From NCBI RefSeq assembly GCF_001653235.2, contig NC_035794.1, positions 62,001-126,000 of the forward strand: a DNA stretch of 64,000 bases. The letters run 5' to 3'. Shown here piece by piece: positions 1 through 11,664 of the stretch (within the stretch, counting starts at the first letter, position 1; every line of letters begins with the position of its first letter). Both the position numbers and the translations under genes were made by a program. The notes beneath the pieces are model-generated. The model had not been told where the DNA came from. It did not search any database and saw only the letters and a program-made list of their open reading frames with translations. This DNA is from Pochonia chlamydosporia 170. Lineage: Eukaryota; Ascomycota; Sordariomycetes; Hypocreales; Clavicipitaceae.

Positions 1-131
1 CCTCAAACAAATTCAGCAGCTAACGCACCTTTTCGACGGTGTCTGGTGTCTTCTACGACGATTTCAGCCTGGCTGTCAAAACGACAACCTTCTTAGACAC
101 AAATAGCGAGTTCTCGGCGCAACGGTCAATG

Positions 132-212
132 GGCGGAGTGCCAGAGTGGTTAATGGGTACGCCTAGAAAGCGTATGGTTTCGGCCTCGCAGGTTCGAATC
201 CTGTCTCCGTCG
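132..212 (+). tRNA. tRNA-Ser (anticodon AGA)
   Basis: An 81-nt cloverleaf can be drawn. The acceptor stem GGCGGAG (132-138) pairs with CTCCGTC (205-211), with one G-T pair, and G212 is the discriminator. The anticodon stem TACGC/GCGTA (158-162/170-174) closes the loop CTAGAAA, giving anticodon AGA at 165-167. A T-arm with GGTTCGAATCC is present. The extended variable region between 175 and about 187 is typical of tRNA-Ser. There is no intron. A TTTT run at 221-224 can serve as the Pol III terminator. Confidence 0.96.
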
Positions 213-3204
213 GCGTTATCTTTTACAATCCCAATCTTTTTGGTAGTTGATTTTGCTAGTCCGAGTTTATTTTTTTTTTTAATTGCCGCGAAGATGGGGC
301 AATGAGTGTCGTGGAGGTTCTCATGTCCGAAGGCCCCACTAATTCCCCTTCTAGGCACTTAGGTGGGCATCATACCGCACCGAGGTCCCAGCTTTTGTGT
401 AACAACACGGTAATTATGAGTACCGGTACCGGTACTGTGCTGCAGCTAAATATAATTAACTGCAATGTGACAAATAAACGAGATGCTGCCTGCTTTGTCT
501 TCTCCATATATTACCCCGTGCAAGCTCTTTTGTCAGTGTACGAAAAGAGATGTGGTGTCTTGAATGGGCGTCCGTGCGATTCGGTTGACCATCGAGGGTC
601 GACAGCGCTTGCAGGATCGGATCTTCCTTTGCGTAACAAAGGATTCAAGGTGTAGCGTGAACTAACAAGGGAAATATTGCGCGGTTTGAACTTGAATGGT
701 ATGAGGGCATTGTGCATTACATGGAGGGGAGTCAAAACACCATGTTGTGAAAAGACATTTGAAACACAGTCTGAATTGGAATATCAGAAGGCCGCCAAGT
801 CTGTCAGATAACTGCTCCGTAGCATGCAAGGCATTGTGATTTGGAAACGACTAGGAATCATTTGCGTTCGCTTGCATGTGCTAGAACCTTTGTTTTCAGA
901 CTCCTTTGTGTTGATACGTTCATGCTACTCCTTCTTTGATGATATATGGTGTCGGAAATGTTTGTGCCCGATTAGGAAATGGTTCAGGGTAGTGAGTCTG
1001 TTCGGTGGTGCGACCGGCTCCGACCGGCTCAGTGCTGGCCATGTGCATTTTATCGATCGGTGCTGTGGTGGCATGTTTTTTTTTTGTTTTTTTATTTTCT
1101 TGGCCAACTTTTTCGCTAAATTCTTGGTCGTGTCGTCATTCTGTGGTGGCTTGATTTGAATGCGATGAGGTGTGCAAGCGTCGGGGCATGGTCACACCAG
1201 ACCGCGTATAAGTCACACCACGGCTTTGGAATGGATGGAGGGCCATTCACCACGAAATACTGACACATGTGATTTGCAACTCGATTTGTATTTTCAATAT
1301 TAGTTATCTCGCGTCATGCAATGTGCAATGCAAAGAAATTAAGTGCGTTGGCAATTTTGCTGCTTTATGCGACATGATTGTAGAATGACATTTCACCTGG
1401 GAAAAAGTGAACAGGAAAAAGCAATGACAAAAAAGAGAACATTGAACACCAAAAAATAACGTCAGGGAAAAAGCCCCCTCGCCATTTCCCCCCCATCACC
1501 GCCAGATTTAACCCCGCAAAAGCAAATGGCTCGATTGAATCCGAGAACCTATGGCCTCAAAGTCACCCAAGGTTTGCTACACATTCAATGATTGAACCCA
1601 ACTCGAGGTCATGAGATGGATCATGGTCCTCACTGCCTCGGGAGCTGACACGCTCATTGGCTTGAGGTAATGGATTGCTCAGAGTAAATTGCTCTGTGGT
1701 CAGGCTTGTGCTGCCATTGGGTAGCTTTTGCACCGCAATGGTGCCGCTGGGTGCCTCGTGCTGCCTGAGGCAGAAGGGGGGACGAAGGCGGGCAGAGAAA
1801 TACGCGACTGGTCTGAGGAATACGCCATCTGGGAAGTGCTGAAGGTGGGCGGCGGCAGTTGGAGCGCAGGGGGATGGTCCGCTGTAGCTGCGTGCAGTCC
1901 AGCGGACGGGGTTTGAAGTACAGCGATTTGATTTTTCCACTTTTCTGGTACAGTTGAAGGTTGATGGGCGCACTGTACGTGCATCGATGACTTGAACAGT
2001 ATCTGCACAGAGATAGAGCGTTGACACTGTCCGACACACTGTATTGGCGCGACCATGCATCAAATGTCCATACAGTGCTAATTTACACCACCCCACAATC
2101 CACTCCTTTCATGCTGGCACTGTAGACGCAGCTGAACTCGTCCTTCACTTTGGCACTCCGGCTGTCTCGCATGCAGCGACATGGACATGGACATGCGTCT
2201 CCGTCCCTCTCAGTCCCCATTGTTACCTTCAGACCAAGACCAAGACGTTTGCTGTATTGATACAGAAACTGCTGGGATAATTTTAATGTTCATCGCAACA
2301 ATTGTCTCCACGGCGCACCGCGAGTGCTGACGGAGGTACGCCCAAGCTGACACGACCAGCATCACGGCCGCCACGGAAATACGGAGGCTCACCAAAGAAA
2401 CGAACACGGGGGCAAAGGAAAAAAAGAAAGCCAACATCAGCTTTCGAATTCATCAGATCTTCAGTCTCGGAGGAAAAAAGTTTATCACTATTAACAGCAA
2501 ACTGCGTCTGTGGTGTGGCCGCCCTACGGCTGCGACCAACAGCAAGGCTCCTCTGCTCTGCTCTGCTCTTCTCTGTTCACTTTGTCCCGACAGACTGGCT
2601 CCGACCTGACTGCCTCAGACTGGCTGGCTCGCTCACTCACACTCACTCACTCTTTGCTGTCAAGTCCCAGCCCCCAGGCAAGGCGAAACTCTCCGTCCAC
2701 CTTCACACCCATCCTTCCTGTCTCTTCCCCCATCTTCATTCATCCATATCCGTTCTTTTTTTTTCTTGTCGCCTTCATTCTCCGACTTCCCCCATCGCGC
2801 GCATCCCCCTTCGCCGCGAATCTATCCTCGTCGTCGTCTGCAGATTTGCGCATTACGTCTGCTGGTCTGACCCCCGATCTGTCTTGTCTTGTTTCGACCG
2901 CCGCGACCGAGTATCTAAAAAACCCCTGCCGCGACTGGTATCGACCGACGGACTCTCGCCCCTCTCACCCACGCCTCGCCCACGGCCGCACCGCACTGGC
3001 TTGAGGTTCTTCAAGCTGTCGAGTGCCGTGCTCTATTTTCTGTTGACGGCCTGGCGTTAAATCTGTGGGCTTTGCGAGGCAGATTGTCTTTTTCCTGACC
3101 TCAATCCCACCGCCTGCCAGACGTGTCATAGTCATTGATATCCCTACCATATCCCCCTCTATCGCCTCGCCCGCGTCGCAGCTACTCATATACCCGCCGA
3201 CATC
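213..3204. other. Gene-free upstream region of the SomA-like gene
   Basis: About 3 kb without a credible gene. It holds a perfect 18-bp palindrome at 419-436, a tandem duplication of the 10-mer CGACCGGCTC at 1011-1030, and a T-rich patch near 1078-1100. From about 2540 onward it is pyrimidine-rich, with CTCTG, CACTCA and T runs, and this part is probably the promoter and long 5' leader of the regulator starting at 3205. Open frames of 100-250 codons here have low-complexity composition and resemble no family, so I did not call them. Confidence 0.5.
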
Positions 3205-6019
3205 ATGGCCATGAACCCGAATATGGGCATGGCCAACATGAACCCCATGGGAGGTCCTGTTGGCGGTGCGCCAATGCCCATGATGAACAATGGTGCCGCC
3301 ATGAATCCCCAGGCTGCCGCCGCCGCCGCCGCTCAAGCAAGACACCAACAAGTGGAAAGTCAACGCGGCGTCCTCAACACCTACATTTACGAGTACTTCA
3401 TCCGCTATGGCATGTACGACTGTGCTCGCTCACTGCTGTCGAGCGATCAGCAGGTAAACGTCCACAAGGATGGAAAGGGTGGCAACACTGCCAACGGCGA
3501 GGATCCCATGGACACCGACTCCAAGGATGACTTGGACGCCAAGCTGCCCGATGACCTACCGCCTCCCAAGCTTCCCATGCCTGCCTCGGACTCCTCATTT
3601 CTCTACGAGTGGTTTTGTCTCTTTTGGGATATTTACAATGCCCAGCGTGTCAAGAGTGGCAATGGCAGCATCAACCAATATGTCGCTCACACTCAGGTAC
3701 GGTTGACAATATTTTCTTCCCGACGCTACTTCTTCTCTCTGTCCGCCTTGTTCTCCCCTTACAATGACACCGTCGTGCACGGCACCAACTAACATTCCTT
3801 GGCAGCAACAATCTCGAATGAAGCAGAACCAGCAACAGGAGCTTCTTCGCCAAATGCGCCCGAATGATATTGCACAGCAGCAATACCAAGCCCAAATGAT
3901 GAGAATGCAGAATGGCAACATGAACATGGGCATCAAGCAGGGTAACCTCGCCCGTGCTGCTATGGCTAACAACCAGAATAAGTGGGTTCCCATTTGATAT
4001 CGCACCGAAACCATGTGGCAGGACGTTTGTAACTAATTTTGACCTCTCTCTTTGCAGTCCCCAAATGATGATGCAACAGGCCAAGCAGAATCAGATGCAG
4101 CGTGACCCATCTGGCATGGATCAAAACCGCGACCGTCCCTCATCGCCCGCGTCTGGAGAGAATGCGCCATCACCATCAAAACGACCACGCATCGACGGAG
4201 CACCATTCAACCCTAATCAGCCAGGAGGCATGGTCGCCAATGGTCGGCCAGCTCAGGGCATGCCCGGACAGCAAATGCCGACCAACCCGAGCGTCGCTGC
4301 CGCTCACCATATGCTGACTGCTAATGGCATCAACCCCAGTAGCTTAAACCCACAACAATTCCAGAACTTTGTCAATGCCCCGCCAGCCGCTCAGCAAAAG
4401 TCTATTGCTACTTACTCTCAGAATCTCCAACAACAGCAGGGTAGCCAGATGGGAAACAAGCAGATGCCAAATGCTGGAGGCCCACAGGGTCAAGGCTCAC
4501 CCATGATGGCACCGGGACCCGATGGAACTGCCCTTAACGCCTTTTACAACCCCGGAGGTGAAATGGCTGGCCCTGGAGGAATCCGACCCGGGCCTGGTGG
4601 TCCTCAGGCCGCCGCCGGGAGCAACCATGCGCTGCAGGACTATCAAATGCAGTTGATGTTGCTCGAGCAACAAAATAAGAAGCGACTGATGATGGCAAGG
4701 CAGGAGCAAGATACCATTACTGGCACAACACCCGGGGCTCCTGGACAACCCGGTCAGGGCCCCAACGGACAGTCCTTCCCCGATGCCTCTCCACAGGCGA
4801 TGCGATCAGGAGCGTCGCCAAATCCTGCCGATCAGATGAAGCGTGGTACTCCTCAGATGAACAATTCGGGTATTCCGTCGCCGATTCCTGAAGGCGGCCA
4901 GTCCCGCGATTCTCCCAACCCTGCCATGAATTTCATGGGTAACCAGGTTGACCCCAACATGGCACCGCATTTCTTCAAGCCTGGGGCCGACATGACGCAA
5001 GCACAGATGAACGGCATGAGACCACCAAGCTCACACCCTGGACAGCCCTTCAACGGCCAGATGAACCCGCAACAGATGATGGCAGCCCGCCAGATGCAAC
5101 AAGCCCAGGGGCAACAGGGACAGCAGGCTGGACAGGGTGCACCAGGACAGTGGCAACAAGGCCCCAACGGCCAAACGCCTCAAGGCATGCAGCAAAACCA
5201 GCAGGTGCAAGGAACGCCCCAACAGCGATCAATGCCTCCACCTTCTGCTCCTGCCGGTGCCGCAAACAATGCAAACAGCCGAACTACTGCTTCACCTCAG
5301 CAAGCCGCAGCGGCTCCTCCGACACCCAGTCAAGGAAACAAGCCCGCACCGAAGAAGAAGGAGACCAAGGCTGCCAAAGAGAAGGTACATTTTTTTGTCA
5401 CTATCCATTCCCCCACTCACACAACCGAAATCATTGCTCAATGCTTGAGTACACTGTGTACTGTTATTTTGGACATTTAAAACTGACATCCGTATTTAGC
5501 GTGCTGCCGCCGCTGCAAAGAAGGCCAACCAGAATGCCGCCGCTGCGGGAGCTACTCCAGCTGGCGAGAACTCAGGTGAGGCGGAGGCAACGCCCGCAAC
5601 GCCGATTACCCCTGTCAACCCAGCATTCAACAAGAATGCGCAGAACGGAGGTGCCGGCGCCAATGCACAGGCCACCACGAGTGCTGCTGCTCCCGCTGCG
5701 ACGGCTGCTGCACCGGCTCCTCAAGCAGCTCCTGTACCACCTCAGCCCCATGGCGATCCAAACCAGAACGGAATGATGGACAACTTTGGCAGCATGGTAA
5801 GTTTGCGTCAACGTATGATGCTCGCTGGTGGACTTTGTTACTAACTGTACTTTGCAGATGGAGTTTGGAAGTATGGAGCTTGCCAACCCCTTGCAGTCGG
5901 GTGATGTTTTGAACGACTTCGACTTCGACTCGTTCCTCCATGAAGATAACAATGAGCCATTTGACTTCAACGGCACATTTTCCGGCATGGAAGGTGGCGA
6001 TCCCATCGGAGCCGACTAG
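3205..6019 (+). CDS. somA: SomA/Flo8-like LisH transcriptional regulator
   Basis: Five exons fit: 3205-3696, 3806-3981, 4058-5384, 5500-5796 and 5858-6019, giving 817 aa. The N-terminus is Met/Asn/Pro-rich with an Ala run. A LisH motif follows at about residues 54-78 (core YIYEYFIRYGMYDCARSLL). A segment around FLYEWFCLFWDIYNAQR comes next, and the rest is a long Gln/Pro/Met/Asn-rich low-complexity region. The tail is acidic and aromatic (NDFDFDSFL), like an activation domain. This layout matches the fungal SomA/Som1/Flo8 family, nuclear regulators that act with a LIM-binding partner (PtaB/Mfg1 type) in adhesion, conidiation and virulence-related development. The start ATG sits in a good context (acatcATGG). 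The roughly 3 kb upstream without a gene and the pyrimidine-rich leader fit a heavily regulated developmental gene, which is inference. Confidence 0.88.
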
Positions 6020-6814
6020 ATGCCAGCGTCAATGTACGGAAAGTAAAGCATGCATATATGCAAGGATGAAAGGATGAAAGAAGACGAAGTCAAGTTTGTG
6101 TTTTGTTAAGTCGCCTGGCCAGTAAATGGTCTCTTTTCTTATTCACTCAGTGTGTCATTGTGGCTCAAACTCTAATCTGGCATCATTCGACACGGCGTTT
6201 CAAGGGGGGCCTTTTTTATTATATCATGGTATTTTGTCTGGCTTGTGTTATGCGGCGATCCAGGGTCTCGGGAGAGAGATGTTGGTGGGCTACAGATGGG
6301 GAAAACAGCCGTTGTTCTCGAGTGTTATATCTCTGTTTTCCTTTCTCTCTTCTTCTTTCTTGCTGTTATATTTCCTCCCCCGTCTCCCCTATTGTGTGTG
6401 TGTGTGGTTTGGCTCTCAAAGAGTACTATTTATGCCATCCTGTTACTTTTATTGATGCGAGGAGTGGCTGGGTTTAAGGCAGGTGGAAGGGAATCCTGGA
6501 GAACGCGTTATCGTCTCCCGAGTGTTTATGTTTGGTTTATATCGAAAGCGGTCTTCGAATATATCATACCACGCCTTGTATTGCCAATTTGTTGTTTCGC
6601 CCAGTGATGTTGGCGCATGCAATTTGTTTCGACACGTGCACCTTTTCCCACCCGACCTTGGTGGAGTTTGGATATTTCACAATCATAATCATATCTTTAT
6701 ATACAGTGACAGGCTAGTCTAACCTCTGCAAAACCCATGAATCGATACCTTAACGCCCCCACTCCAGGATCATCAGCATGCACCATGAGCCGAATTGCAA
6801 GCCCCTGAACACGG
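6020..6814. other. Convergent intergenic region somA/bet3
   Basis: About 800 bp between the 3' ends of two convergent genes. It contains T-rich and TG-rich stretches such as TGTGTGTGTGTG near 6396 and should hold the 3' UTRs. No coding or RNA gene could be supported. Confidence 0.5.
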
Positions 6815-7531
6815 CTAATCATCCTCTGGCGGTAGTTCATCGTCAATGTACCGTATCAGCGAAACCCTCATCTCAGTAGTATCATTCCCCCTCAAGACAT
6901 CACTGATAAAATGCGCCTCCACCTGCATCTGCACCATTTCCAAAGCGCCCCTCAGCACGCCACACAAGATATTCGAATACCACAGCTCGTTCTGCGCTCG
7001 TCCATCATCAGGCAATTCCACAAAGTCCGCAAAGGGGTTCTCGTCAAACAGCAACGAGAATTGGTTATTGTCCGAGGTCCAATTCGTTATTTGCGGCGTA
7101 ATATTCAGAAAGATTTTGAAACCAACCTAATCTCGTTAGTGTCAGAATCGAAGGGTAGCGGGAGCACTCACCCTTGCTATCATGTCGGCTGTTTCTCTGA
7201 AATTCGCACACCGCTTCATGGTGTTGGACTTGGCGAGGTAGTCTTCTATTAGGCGGAGGCCGATGTTGTAGCCCATTTTGTCGAGTTGCTTGTTTACTTC
7301 GGCGTAGTCGTTTTCAAAGTCTTTGCAGAGCTGGGCTACGACCGTGCCGTAGGTGAGGGTGACGAGCTCGGCATTGACTTTGTCGATTCGTGTTCTGGCT
7401 TGTTAGATGGTGTGGAGGGTGGACGGGTGGGAGTGCTTACTTCCATATTCTGGGGGAGTCAGTATTGCGGAATGGGTTGGGGGTGGATGGACGTACTCTT
7501 CGCCTACGCGGGAGGCTTTGCTTGCTGCCAT
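6815..7531 (-). CDS. bet3: TRAPP complex core subunit Bet3 (TRAPPC3)
   Basis: Four coding exons on the minus strand (7531-7497, 7449-7441, 7394-7172, 7126-6815) give 192 aa, close to yeast Bet3 (193 aa). The product starts MAASKASRVGEEIWK and contains the strongly conserved blocks KVNAELVTLTYG, MGYNIGLRLIEDYLAK, LWYSNILCGVLRGALEMVQM and DVLRGND. Cys77 in MKRCANF is at the position of the conserved palmitoylated Cys of the family. Bet3 is a core subunit of the TRAPP tethering complexes, which activate the Rab Ypt1 in ER-Golgi traffic and autophagy. Exon 2 is only 9 nt (AATATGGAA) and is needed to restore the EEIWK motif and the frame. The gene is divergent from the U5-40K gene. Confidence 0.96.
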
Positions 7532-7952
7532 TTTGGAGGGGCCTTGTGGGTTGCGCGATGATTTGAGATGTTGTGCTGTTGGCGGGGTTTGGAGGTGTAT
7601 TTGTATCCAGGTTGCTGGGGAAGATGATTTGGTGTTTACGAACGTCGGTTGGGAGCTGGTTGGAAGTGGGATTCGGATGCTTGAAGCTCACAAGGTGTGG
7701 GGGAGTAAGTGAAGGGGGGGTTATAGGGAACAACCACCGGCCCGACTGTCCCATCAGTCAGACCTGCATCCAAGTTGGAGCTCAACCCCAGTTTTTGACT
7801 TGTAAAAAGTTCCAAGCTACAACTGCCACTACTTGACGACATTGCGACGCGACAATTCGGTTCCCGACTGTATAAAACCACCTTGTGGCCTCACATCTGA
7901 CATTTTCACTCGCCACAGACGGAAGTAGCGACTCTTGACCCGCCCGGCCGCC
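7532..7952. promoter_or_regulatory. Shared divergent promoter region bet3 / U5-40K
   Basis: 421 bp separate the start codons of bet3 (minus) and the U5-40K gene (plus), so this stretch must hold both promoters and both 5' UTRs. A minus-strand CTATAAC-like AT patch lies near 7722, and TGTATAAAAC at 7869-7878 is a TATA-like element about 80 bp before the plus-strand ATG. Confidence 0.55.
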
Positions 7953-9167
7953 ATGTCTGCCGAAAAACGCCCCGCTGAGGACGACCCCAGCTCGTCCCAG
8001 ATGCTCGTCAAGAGACAAAATGTGAGCATGTCAGAGGGTGCGCTGGCGCGATTGAATGCGTCGAATAATGCTCTTGTTCAAACTGTTCGTGTATCCCTTT
8101 TAAACTTTCCAAGACGAAAGCTGACGCTGAGCAGAGTGCAAGAACGAGCGCATTACAATCTCCAGTGATGGAGCTCTCAGGACACACTGGAGAGATTTTC
8201 ACAGCCAAGTTTGATCCGACGGGCAATTTAATCGCGTCAGGATCAATGGATAGAAGCATAAGTATGTATTTGGGAATGGCGTTTGGCGGGACTTTCTGTG
8301 CTAATGGGTTTAGTGCTCTGGAGAACGTACGGAGATTGCGAGAACTACGGCTTCTTAAATGGCCACAAAGGCGCCATCCTCAGCCTCCAATGGTCGCGGG
8401 ATTCGGAAATCTTGTACACTGCTTCGGCGGATAGACACCTCGCTAGCTGGGATCTCACCTCGGGCACGAGAATTCGAAGATATATTGGGCACGAGGAAAC
8501 CGTCAACACGGTGGACATTACTCGACGCGGCGAGGACCTTATCATCAGCGGTAGCGACGATTCTACCATTGGCATCTGGGATCCGCGTAGCAAAAACGCG
8601 GTCGACTACATCGAAACCGACTTCCCTGTCACAGCAGTCGCCATGTCATCTGCTGGGAATGAGATTTTCGCAGGCGGTATTGACAATGATATTCGGGTTT
8701 GGGATCTGCGCAAGAAGTCGGTGGTGTATTCTTTGCTGGGACACACGGAATCCATCATGTCGCTCAAGGTGTCGCCTGATTCGCAATCATTGGCGTCGTA
8801 CGGCATGGACTCGACGGTTCGGACGTGGGATATCCGGCCGTTTGCACCTACGGAGCGACATATTCGCACCTTTGACGGGGCGAATTTCGGCATGGACCAG
8901 AACCTCCTGGGTGTGAGTTGGGATGCAGATGGCAAAAAGATTGCGGCGGCGTCGGCAGACGGGACTGTGGTGGTGTGGTCTAGTGAGAATGGCAAGTTGT
9001 TGTACAAGTTGCCTGGACACAAGGGCACGGTTAATTCCGCAGAGTTTGCGCCAGGCGGTGAACCAATTTGTAAGTTGATGGTTGATGTGATTTGTTTATG
9101 GGTGCTGACTGTGACAGTGCTTTCTGCTTCGTCGGACAGAACGATGCTGCTGGGAGAGTTGAAATGA
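7953..9167 (+). CDS. U5 snRNP 40 kDa WD40 protein (SNRNP40 / Cwf17-type)
   Basis: Four exons (7953-8084, 8135-8261, 8314-9069, 9118-9167) encode 354 aa. A short Lys/Asn-rich N-terminus is followed by WD40 repeats making one seven-bladed propeller. Recognisable blocks are VMELSGHTGEIF, IMLWRTYGDCENYG, SGSDDSTIGIWDPR, AGGIDNDIRVWDLR, MDSTVRTWDIRPFAP, LYKLPGHKGTVN and the terminal LLSASSDRTMLLGELK. These match human SNRNP40 and fission-yeast Cwf17 throughout. The protein is a U5 snRNP component of the spliceosome that contacts Prp8. The introns are 50, 52 and 48 bp; the second and third carry CTAAT or CTGAC branch sites. The ATG at 7953 is in the context gccgccATGT. Confidence 0.95.
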
Positions 9168-9802
9168 TCAACTGAAAGCGCCCTTGGCATCAGCTGCGAC
9201 CAAGGGCGAGAATAAGGATATCAGAGGCATGCCGAGCAAAGCCGGTTCCAAGTTCTTCGGGCTCAACTTACAGCTCCACGTCCAGCCTCAGTGCCGGAGC
9301 ACTGATCGGAGTCGGGAGTCGGGGACAAGGTATAGTCGGGTAATCCGCGCCCCTGTTGATGACCGGTAACGGATGCAAGTTGCGGAGGACAAGCACGGTC
9401 ATGGGACTTCCACGACAGGAACGTGTGCCGTGTCCGGGGGCAGTTGACGTTGCCGACAGCTATTCACGACATAGAATTTGAGCGCTTGACACTATATGTA
9501 TCATAGAGCTTATGCGACCACGGAGTAATATACATCATTCACCAGTTTCACGAACGCTTGCACTCTGATTCTTATTTCCTGAGGATGATTTGCCACATCT
9601 CATATATTTTATCAACTAAAGATCCATCTAGTCGTAGATATGCAATGGTACGTTACCAGCCATTCCCTCCTGTGACCTTAAGTTATAACTCCCGATGCTC
9701 TTACTCCAACCAACGAATCTATTCCCAATATGAGCCACGGTGAACGACATCCCAACCCAAACCCCAAACTCCTCTCCCATAAACGAATCAACATCATCCC
9801 AG
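9168..9802. other. Intergenic region before the cysteine-rich array
   Basis: 635 bp following the U5-40K stop. No gene family, tRNA or clear regulatory element could be recognised. It marks the change from compact housekeeping genes to the sparse accessory stretch at 9.8-14 kb. Confidence 0.4.
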
Positions 9803-10126
9803 TCACCCAACCTCCGCCACAACAACCTTCCACCGACAACTCTTCACACACTGCTGACACATCTCCGGCAGCACCACATCCACAACCGCATTATACAGTC
9901 CCGGCGGCAGCGAAAACGGACAATACCGCGACGCGTACACGTAACCCTCCTCCCTGCGCTGCGTCATCGTCCAGAAATCACAGGGCCGCTCTGTCGTCAA
10001 CGGCCGCAGTGAGAGGTGCAGATATCGTCGGACGGAGGGTATGAAGCGGTGTTCTTGGCGCCAGCACGCGCATTTGGCTTCTTTGATGCAGGGGCAGTAT
10101 TTGCGGATCATTTTGAAGTAGCACAT
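9803..10126 (-). CDS. Small cysteine-rich protein, array member 1
   Basis: A single-exon frame of 107 aa starting ATG TGC. It shares a signature with three neighbours (starts at 10709, 12258 and 13355): Met-Cys, then C-x-C at residues 11-13, another Cys about five residues later, PCDFW and YCPFSLP in the middle, and a terminal C-x2-C-x3-C (MCQQCVKSC). There is no N-terminal signal peptide, so the protein is probably intracellular. The paired Cys spacing suggests metal binding, but this is inference. Here C13 to the next Cys has five intervening residues rather than the four in the other members. The function is unknown. The call rests on conservation among the paralogues despite strong sequence divergence. 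Confidence 0.68.
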   Translation of the reverse strand: MCYFKMIRKYCPCIKEAKCACWRQEHRFIPSVRRYLHLSLRPLTTERPCDFWTMTQRREEGYVYASRYCPFSLPPGLYNAVVDVVLPEMCQQCVKSCRWKVVVAEVG

Positions 10127-10433
10127 TTTCTGGGAGCATTCTCCGGTAAGGGAAAGGAGTCGGTGTTTTTGGGATACGTATTTTCAGAAGGGATGGACAT
10201 GGCTTTTTAGTTTTGGTGAGGTTCGTGGTGATGGGTGTTTGGAAGGTTGTACAAAGTGATGCTGTGTTTCAATATTGGTCACGTTGACTTGGGGTAGACG
10301 TGTACTGCTGCGATACGCTGGTTGTTGTTTTGGGATGTGGTGCCTGTTGGTGTTGTTTGTTTTTGGATGTTGTTCCTTTTTTTTGTTTCTTTTGGTGTTG
10401 ATGGATGTGGCGGTCGATGTTGGAAATGCCGTA
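10127..10433. other. Spacer between cysteine-rich genes 1 and 2
   Basis: 307 bp of T/G-rich sequence on the plus strand. It should contain the promoter and leader of member 1 (minus strand). No TATA motif in the minus orientation was seen. Confidence 0.4.
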
Positions 10434-10709
10434 TCAGAGACAGCATGTACAGATTTTACAGCGGTCGTGGCAAGCTGGGCAAAAGTCTCGCACCACAACG
10501 TCTGTTGTTGGGAACTTTCCGGCAGGGTAATTCGGGCATTCGGCGCCAGGGCCAGGTTCTCGAGTCTCCTGAACCACTGCTTCAAAGGCAGGGCAGGCGT
10601 CCACCCTGAAAAACTTGTGCTTGTATACCTTGTCCGGTTCATTCAAGTGATTTCTACATCGTCTGTCGTGGCACTTGCAGATGTACTTCATATGCACGGC
10701 CCAACACAT
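10434..10709 (-). CDS. Small cysteine-rich protein, array member 2
   Basis: A single-exon frame of 91 aa starting MCWAVHMKYICKC. The Cys residues fall at 2, 11, 13 and 18, exactly as in members 3 and 4. DACPAF and ECPNYP follow in the middle, then FCPACHDRC as the terminal C-x2-C-x3-C, and an extra Cys cluster ends the protein (CKICTCCL). There is no signal peptide. A minus-strand TATAAAAG at 10937-10930 lies 221 bp upstream of the ATG and could be its TATA box. The function is unknown; a metal-binding fold is a reasonable guess only. Confidence 0.7.
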   Translation of the reverse strand: MCWAVHMKYICKCHDRRCRNHLNEPDKVYKHKFFRVDACPAFEAVVQETREPGPGAECPNYPAGKFPTTDVVVRDFCPACHDRCKICTCCL

Positions 10710-11562
10710 TTTGTGGGCTGGTGTTGTAGGTTTGGTGGTGAGCGGATCTTGGGTTTCGCAGTGATTCGTTGGTGGTTTGCTGGGGGGAGGGGTAATGATG
10801 CTCCTTAGTGAGATGTTTGGGAGAAGAGAATGATACGCAGTTCTTGTGCCGTTTTGTGATGATTATTTGGTCGTTTGCTGTGAGAGTAGTGTGATGTTCC
10901 TTGAATGGGATACATGAGAGGAAAGTGACCTTTTATAACCATGGGATGAACGATTCCCTGTATATGTAGACGAGAGGTGTGAAGGGTATGGTATTATCGA
11001 GCTGTTATGTTCAGTATCACTTCAAACTATAATTCATTATGTTGGAGAGGTTCAGACCAGTGAAATGGAAGCATCGTGTTGAAGCGTGGAGTTCACATGG
11101 TGAACGTGTGGATAACAGCACAGGGAGAAAATTTCGCTGCAAGTAGTATCATGGTTCATTCAAAAGGTTAAAAGACTTAGATATGGTCATTGCGATAATG
11201 AAGAAAATATCCTTCCGAAGATAGGGCACAGGTGTCAAGGAGTCACGGCGTAATAGCTCTTCGGCCGCCTTCCTCCTTTCAGGAAGTTATGTTAACATGC
11301 TGGAAACAAAGTCGAGAGAACACTCCTTTCCTGACTACGAAATTTCAACAATAGTAGATGCATGGCCTTTGTTGGATTTGAAGAAGTCCGAAGAAAGATT
11401 TGGTCTGAAGAGAATGGCGCTTTGTTAGCACCTGTTGGGGTTTGTGGCTGTATATACAAACCTCTGGTGTGTTTCCATATACTTACCAAACGCTCGATAT
11501 GAGGTACCATTCGTAGTTCAGAAAAACACTTTAAACGGTAAGTGGATAGTTCGTACGATTGC
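10710..11562. other. Gap upstream of cysteine-rich gene 2
   Basis: Contains the candidate TATAAAAG of member 2 (10937-10930, minus). The rest shows no supportable gene. An open frame on the minus strand at 11292-11603 has no Cys signature or family resemblance and was not called. Confidence 0.4.
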
Positions 11563-11664
11563 TTATACGAGTTTAGATATGGAATATGATGAGAAGGACG
11601 CACAGAAACATATGTCTTGCGTTGTGAATATGATCTCGTACTCCTGGCACAACAAAGAGGTCAT
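11563..11664 (-). pseudogene. Decayed fifth member of the cysteine-rich array (remnant)
   Basis: The minus strand reads IFTTQDICFC, which aligns with IFTTKEIHCPC at the start of array member 3. The similarity is visible in DNA: the 12 bases CATATTCACAAC are identical at 11632-11621 and 12253-12242. The Met-Cys start of the family is missing at the aligned position (GAG ATC replaces ATG TGC), and the frame stops after 18 further codons. The middle and terminal Cys motifs were not found downstream. A minus-strand TATAAAAG at 11731-11724 remains upstream. This is best read as a promoter plus the start of a former paralogue; the short match leaves real doubt. Confidence 0.4.

Noticed and set aside
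1563..2096. 177-codon open frame on the minus strand, with two more overlapping frames
   Set aside because: Three overlapping frames of similar quality and no domain or codon-pattern support.
2302..3060. 252-codon open frame on the plus strand upstream of somA
   Set aside because: Composition follows the pyrimidine-rich leader; it starts in unremarkable sequence, resembles no protein and has overlapping alternative frames. More likely promoter or 5' UTR.
11292..11603. 103-codon minus-strand frame within the cysteine-rich region
   Set aside because: Lacks the family Cys pattern; possibly the decayed downstream part of the fifth member but without visible similarity.
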